The notes beneath the pieces were generated by a model that was not told the origin of the DNA, did not search any database, and worked only from the letters and a program-made list of their open reading frames with translations. Both the position numbers and the translations under genes were made by a program. Shown here in pieces: positions 59,861-64,000 of a stretch of 64,000 nt of DNA. The stretch comes from Spirosoma oryzicola. Lineage in GTDB: Bacteria; Bacteroidota; Bacteroidia; Cytophagales; Spirosomataceae. The stretch is taken from the NCBI RefSeq assembly GCF_021233055.1, contig NZ_CP089545.1, positions 62,001 to 126,000 on the forward strand, written 5' to 3'. The stretch's first letter is position 1; each line of letters begins with the position of its first letter.

Positions 59861-62233
59861 ATGCATTTTGCCAAACAGCTTAGTACAGGATTTCTATGCG
59901 TCCTGTCAGTTCTTACACAGGCCCAATCGATAGGGAGCCTGCACGGGCGGGTCACTTCGGAGCAGGGAGAAGCGCTACCAGGCGTAACCATTATGGTCGC
60001 CGGAACAACCAAAGGTGTTAACACTGACAACGCCGGTTATTACCAACTAAAATCAATCGCTCCCGGCAGTTACACGCTGACTGTATCATTTGTCGGGTAC
60101 CAAACGCAGCAGAAAGCCATTACCGTAAAAGAAGGCGAAAACCGATCGCATACCTTCAGGCTGGTTTCGGCCACGCATGAACTCGAAACGGTATCGGTGA
60201 TCGGGCGCAGCGAAGCGAAAGAAGTAAACCGCCAAGCGTTCAACGTAACGGCTATTGACGCCAGCAAACTGCACAACTCTACGCTGGATTTATCGCATGC
60301 GCTCGACCGGGTATCGGGCGTACGGGTCCGCGAAGCGGGTGGCGTCGGTTCGAACATCAATTTTTCGCTAAACGGTTTTACGGGACGGCAAGTCAAATTC
60401 TTTATCGACGGGGTGCCCATGGACAACTTTGGTTCGTCGTTTCAGATTAACAACATTCCAATCAATCTGGCCGAACGCGTTGAAGTTTACAAAGGTGTTG
60501 TGCCCATCTGGTTAGGGTCTGATGCACTAGGCGGAGCGGTCAACATTGTCACCGGTAATCGGCAGCGTACGTTTCTGGATGCGTCTTATTCATACGGCTC
60601 GTTCAACACCCACCGCACGGCCATCAACGCCGGTTACACGGCAAAATCTGGATTTACGTTTCAACTCAATGCGTTTCAAAATTATTCGGACAACAACTAC
60701 TGGGTAACGGTCGACGTGGCCGACATCAATACGGGGGAGTACTACCGCAATCAGCGTGTCCGGCGTTTCCATGACACCTATCACAATGAAACGCTGGTCG
60801 CCAATGTGGGTGTAGTCGGTAAAAAATACGCTGACAAGCTGCTGATTGGTATCACGCTAGGCCAAAATCACGCTGATATTCAGACAGGTGCGCGTATGGT
60901 TAGCGTATTCGGTAACTGGTACCGGCGGGGTAACATTGTGATGCCCAGCATCCGGTACCAGAAAGATAATCTGTTCGTAAAAGGGTTAAATGTTCGGCTT
61001 ACCGGCAACATCAACCTGGGTCAGGAGCAAAACGTCGATTCGGTTTACCGGCGTTACAACTGGTTTCAGCAGTTTAAGCAGTACGACGGGCTAGGCAGCG
61101 AGCGCGAACGGTCGCTCTATAAGTTCCGCAACAACAACGGACTGGTAACGGCCAATGTTAGCTATCAGCTATCCGAGAAGCATTCGATAAGCGTCAACAA
61201 TGTGTTTAATACGTTTAATCGGCGGGGTTCGGATGCGTTATATCCCAACAGTGAACGGTACGAACAGCCGCGGGTTAACACCAAAAATATTCTGGGAATT
61301 GGCTATCGGTACGATTACAACGACCGCTGGAACACGTCGCTATTTGTCAAGCAATTTTCCCAGCACAACAAATACGGCGTAACCTATAATCCAAGTGGTA
61401 ACTTCGGTGACGTAGCGTATCTAACGCAGAAAAATTCGTTCAGTCAACTAGGCTACGGGGTTGCGTCCTCGTACTTCATCAGGAAGAATTTCCAGCTAAA
61501 AGCCTCCTACGAAAAAAGCTACCGGCTGCCCGAAACGGACGAATTGTACGGCGATTTGATCAACCTGGAAGGCAACATTAACCTAAAGCCCGAAACAAGC
61601 AACAATTACAACGTTGGATTCAGCTACCTGACCAATCTCAGTCGCCTTCACCGGTTTACGTTTGCCGGGAATGTATTGTACCGCGACGCGCAGGGCTTTA
61701 TCCGGCCCCGGCTGAACAACAACCAGACCAAGCAGGTCATGGACAATCTGGCCGACGTGACAAATCTGGGTTTCGACGGAGAAGTCCGCTATTCATTCAA
61801 GCAGCTGCTGACGGCGGGCGTCAACATGACGTATCAGAATCTCCGAAACAACACCCGATTCGAAGATGGCTACACCGGAGAAAGTCCGCTGTTCCGCGAT
61901 CGGATTCCAAACATGCCCTTTATGTTCGGTAACGCCGATGCTTCGCTTTTCCTGCGCAATGTAGGAGCCCCCGGCAACACGCTCACCTTTGGCTATAACC
62001 TCCTTTATGTGCACGCATACTACCTCTACTGGCCAAGTCTGGGTCAGGACAAGCTGGACATTCCACAGCAACTGGCTCATGACGCCAACATTGTGTACGC
62101 GCTGGCTAACGGCAAATACAACATTGCGCTAGAGTGCAAAAACCTATTGGACAGCAAGTTGTACGACAACTTCAGCCTCCAAAAACCGAGTCGTGGCTTC
62201 TACGTCAAGCTCCGATACTTTGTCAGTAAATAA
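59861..62233 (+). CDS. TonB-dependent outer-membrane receptor, probable siderophore/metal uptake
   Basis: A 790-residue receptor. Signal peptide (MHFAKQLSTGFLCVLSVLTQAQ), CarboxypepD_reg-like domain (about 25-105, LHGRVTSEQGEALPGVTIMV), plug (about 115-230, HALDRVSGVRVREAGGVGSN, FIDGVPMDNFG, VYKGVVPIWLGSDALGGAVNIV), barrel ending RGFYVKLRYFVSK. The plug wording is the same class as the receptor at 3280-5700, and both are followed by DUF4374 genes, so they are distant paralogues. Behind a PchR-like regulator, import of a ferric siderophore or related metal complex is the best guess. Confidence 0.92.
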   Translation: MHFAKQLSTGFLCVLSVLTQAQSIGSLHGRVTSEQGEALPGVTIMVAGTTKGVNTDNAGYYQLKSIAPGSYTLTVSFVGYQTQQKAITVKEGENRSHTFRLVSATHELETVSVIGRSEAKEVNRQAFNVTAIDASKLHNSTLDLSHALDRVSGVRVREAGGVGSNINFSLNGFTGRQVKFFIDGVPMDNFGSSFQINNIPINLAERVEVYKGVVPIWLGSDALGGAVNIVTGNRQRTFLDASYSYGSFNTHRTAINAGYTAKSGFTFQLNAFQNYSDNNYWVTVDVADINTGEYYRNQRVRRFHDTYHNETLVANVGVVGKKYADKLLIGITLGQNHADIQTGARMVSVFGNWYRRGNIVMPSIRYQKDNLFVKGLNVRLTGNINLGQEQNVDSVYRRYNWFQQFKQYDGLGSERERSLYKFRNNNGLVTANVSYQLSEKHSISVNNVFNTFNRRGSDALYPNSERYEQPRVNTKNILGIGYRYDYNDRWNTSLFVKQFSQHNKYGVTYNPSGNFGDVAYLTQKNSFSQLGYGVASSYFIRKNFQLKASYEKSYRLPETDELYGDLINLEGNINLKPETSNNYNVGFSYLTNLSRLHRFTFAGNVLYRDAQGFIRPRLNNNQTKQVMDNLADVTNLGFDGEVRYSFKQLLTAGVNMTYQNLRNNTRFEDGYTGESPLFRDRIPNMPFMFGNADASLFLRNVGAPGNTLTFGYNLLYVHAYYLYWPSLGQDKLDIPQQLAHDANIVYALANGKYNIALECKNLLDSKLYDNFSLQKPSRGFYVKLRYFVSK

Positions 62234-62254
62234 TCGCTTTAATTTCTACTAATC

Positions 62255-63532
62255 ATGTTTCATTCCAACAAAACCTTGTTCATGGCGCTGGCGTTGGGCC
62301 TGTCGCTGACTGCCTGTCAAAAAGAAACAACCCAGGTTGATCCGGGCGCGGGTACCGGAACCGGTACCACCCCCGTACCAAACGACGGGACAAAAGTAAA
62401 ATACATTATCTCGGCAACACCGGTCGGCTCGCAGGGCGTCGCGGATTATCTGTTAACCGCTGATACGCTCACGAAAGGAACCGTTTCGACACGGGGTACG
62501 GGCATCGAACAGGATGGTACCTACCGCTATTACGTAACGCATAAAAACCGCTTTTTTAGCCTGCTTTACGGCCAAGGCAATCCGGGCGCGGTAACAACGT
62601 ACACCGTGAACTCGGCGGGTAAGCTGGAAAAAGTGTCGGATTTTCAGGCCGAAACTGTACAGGTTTTTGCGCCCATGAAGGATGACATCGTAACGGTTAA
62701 AGTACCCCGGACCGGCAATGAGAGTGCTTCGTTTTACCGGATTGATGCCGCCAGCTCGAAAGTGGCTGGGGAAGCTCAGGTCAATATCGTCAAACTGGCG
62801 GGCAATGGCGAACGGGCTCACTTCACCTGGGCGACGCAGGTTGGCGACAAACTTTATGCACCGTACATGAGTATCAAAGGAGTAGCCCCAGATGCATTTG
62901 GTACAAACAACCCCGACAGTGCCTGGGTAGCCGTGCTGTCGTACCCTTCATTAGCAGTCGAAAAAGTAATCCGGGATAACCGCACCAGCTTTATCGGTCG
63001 TTATTTTACGAACGGGCTAACGGTTGACGAACAGGGTGATGTTTATGCGTTCTCATCCGGCGTCGCGACGAACAGCGGCAAACTAACGTCAACGAAACCC
63101 TCGGCGGTTACCCGGATCAAAGCGGGTACGACGGAGTTTGACAAGAGCTATTTATTCAATGTAGAGCAGGCTTCGGGTGGCTATAACCTCAACACGCACT
63201 TGTACGTGGGCAAGGGAAATTACATCCTCACGATGAGTAGCGCGGCAGAGAAAGGCGCTTACGTAACCGGCAAAAAATTAGCGATCGTCAACGTGTACAA
63301 TCAGACGTTCAAGTGGGTCGAAGGTATGCCAGCGGTGGCCGAAATTACTCAGATTACGACCGGACAAAACAGCTATTCACCCAAAGATGGCAAAACTGGT
63401 CTTATGGGCTTGACACTCACCGACGGAACCAGCTACATCTATCAAATTGACGCCAGCACAGCCCAAGCCACGCGTGGTATTAAAGTTGACGGTGGTACGA
63501 TCACGGCGGTCAACTGGTTAACTTACAAATAA
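62255..63532 (+). CDS. DUF4374 lipoprotein, partner of TonB receptor
   Basis: A 425-residue lipoprotein (lipobox LTAC, Cys21), Gly/Thr-rich linker, then a DUF4374 beta-propeller-like body (YIISATPVGSQGVADYLLTADTL, SFIGRYFTNGLTVDEQGDVYAFSSG, GYNLNTHLYVGKGNYILTMSS). It starts 21 bases after the receptor stop. It is a paralogue of the protein at 1930-3267. The pairing of receptor, DUF4374 and PepSY membrane protein is recurrent in Bacteroidota and thought to serve siderophore-bound iron use. Confidence 0.88.
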   Translation: MFHSNKTLFMALALGLSLTACQKETTQVDPGAGTGTGTTPVPNDGTKVKYIISATPVGSQGVADYLLTADTLTKGTVSTRGTGIEQDGTYRYYVTHKNRFFSLLYGQGNPGAVTTYTVNSAGKLEKVSDFQAETVQVFAPMKDDIVTVKVPRTGNESASFYRIDAASSKVAGEAQVNIVKLAGNGERAHFTWATQVGDKLYAPYMSIKGVAPDAFGTNNPDSAWVAVLSYPSLAVEKVIRDNRTSFIGRYFTNGLTVDEQGDVYAFSSGVATNSGKLTSTKPSAVTRIKAGTTEFDKSYLFNVEQASGGYNLNTHLYVGKGNYILTMSSAAEKGAYVTGKKLAIVNVYNQTFKWVEGMPAVAEITQITTGQNSYSPKDGKTGLMGLTLTDGTSYIYQIDASTAQATRGIKVDGGTITAVNWLTYK

Positions 63533-63618
63533 ATACATCGCTTTCCCGACAGTCGTGCCCATCCCTTCGATGAGCACGACTGTGTTCTCTAACCGATCCG
63601 AAATAACCTGTGACGCTC

Positions 63619-64000
63619 ATGGACACGAAGACTGTCAAAAAAAAGAAAGAATCGTCTCGCTCGCTTTTTTACCGTATTTCTGTCTGGCTTCACCTTTGGC
63701 TGGGCCTTGTTACGGGCATTGTTATGATCATTGTGTGTCTGACGGGATGTATCTGGGTTTTTCAGGATGAAATTACCAGCCTAGTCTTAGAACCGGAAGC
63801 GAATGTGCCGTACCAAGACAAACCCGTTGTGCAGCCCTCGCAGATCATGGCCATTGCGGCCAACGAATTTCCGGATAAGCGCGTCGCCAGTGCGTATTAT
63901 CTTCAGGGGAGGGCTATTGAAGTAAGCATAGGGGGACGGCGTAGGGGAGGGCCAACGCTTAAAATTCACCCGTACACGGGACAGGTTATGGGCAAAACCG
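63619..64000 (+). CDS. PepSY-associated TM helix protein (possible iron-complex reductase), 3' end beyond window
   Basis: Begins at ATG 63619; 127 codons are visible before the window ends. Highly basic N-terminus (MDTKTVKKKKESSR), then FYRISVWLHLWLGLVTGIVMIIVCLTGCIWVFQDE, the hallmark of the PepSY-associated inner-membrane family (COG3182), and the first PepSY domain (about 60-127, QIMAIAANEFPDKRVASAYYL, IHPYTGQVMG). Relatives are proposed to reduce ferric siderophores or take part in their processing. It is the third gene of the uptake operon, 86 bases after the DUF4374 stop. Confidence 0.88.
   Translation, partial: MDTKTVKKKKESSRSLFYRISVWLHLWLGLVTGIVMIIVCLTGCIWVFQDEITSLVLEPEANVPYQDKPVVQPSQIMAIAANEFPDKRVASAYYLQGRAIEVSIGGRRRGGPTLKIHPYTGQVMGKT

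Noticed and set aside
63555..63770. 71-codon plus-strand frame at the right end
   Set aside because: It is in another frame from the PepSY-associated protein that starts at 63619 and is clearly recognisable.

Overview
The window looks like chromosomal DNA of a free-living Bacteroidota, most probably a Cytophagales member of the Spirosoma type. This placement is inferred from gene families, not from a marker gene. The evidence is: SusC/SusD pairs, carboxypeptidase-regulatory-domain TonB receptors, a one-chain hybrid two-component system (HTCS), DUF4374 lipoproteins, curli genes, LytTR regulators, and promoters of the TTTG-N19-TAnnTTTG kind. No rRNA, tRNA, CRISPR array, phage, transposase or plasmid gene was seen.

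Layout. 1-1.8 kb: tail of a chorismate-mutase-like gene and three small unknown genes in AT-richer DNA. 1.9-5.7 kb (minus): a TonB-dependent receptor and a DUF4374 lipoprotein, probably for siderophore or metal uptake. 6.1-7.4 kb: a secreted alpha/beta hydrolase. 7.8-18.3 kb (plus): an FHA protein, a 27-residue membrane microprotein, a membrane PP2C phosphatase, two membrane Ser/Thr kinases, a 1323-residue fusion of a SEDS (RodA/FtsW) glycosyltransferase with a class B penicillin-binding protein, and a second FHA protein. 18.7-21.4 kb: a secreted protein with an OmpR-type regulator and sensor kinase. 21.6-26.3 kb: DoxX, a lipoprotein with four PepSY-like repeats, and an NmrA/SDR/AraC gene group. 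26.8-29.7 kb: a TPR sensor kinase and a LytTR regulator. 30.1-36.6 kb: a curli locus (three curlin-repeat proteins, CsgE, CsgF, a long CsgG) plus a downstream beta-propeller lipoprotein. 36.6-40.7 kb: a degenerate M23 peptidase, a small coiled-coil protein, an FkbM-like protein, an outer-membrane protein and a ChrB-AraC fusion. 40.8-55.2 kb: a polysaccharide utilisation locus with HTCS regulator, SusC, SusD, GH16, GH43-like, an outer-membrane protein and a GH2 enzyme. 55.4-58.3 kb: glutamine cyclotransferase, an unknown gene behind a palindromic promoter, an Imm-5-like protein and a VOC protein. 58.6-64 kb: a second uptake locus (AraC regulator, TonB receptor, DUF4374 lipoprotein, PepSY membrane protein cut by the window end).

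The most striking region is 7.8-18.3 kb. Its content (FHA, PP2C, kinases, RodA, PbpA, FHA) parallels the actinobacterial fhaA-fhaB-pstP-rodA-pbpA-pknA-pknB locus that couples Ser/Thr phosphorylation to wall synthesis, but in a Bacteroidota and with the polymerase and transpeptidase fused in one chain. The kinases and phosphatase each carry one membrane helix and an outer domain, so the locus may sense the envelope and control the fused synthase.

Two families of short palindromic repeats are scattered through gene-free gaps: a long perfect hairpin with CATyCCGACG-type ends (three copies), and hairpins with a TGAG loop (three units at two sites). A third, ACAGGATTAA-type repeat cluster sits inside the kinase/wall locus. 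All repeat calls come from reading this window only; genome-wide copy numbers are unknown.
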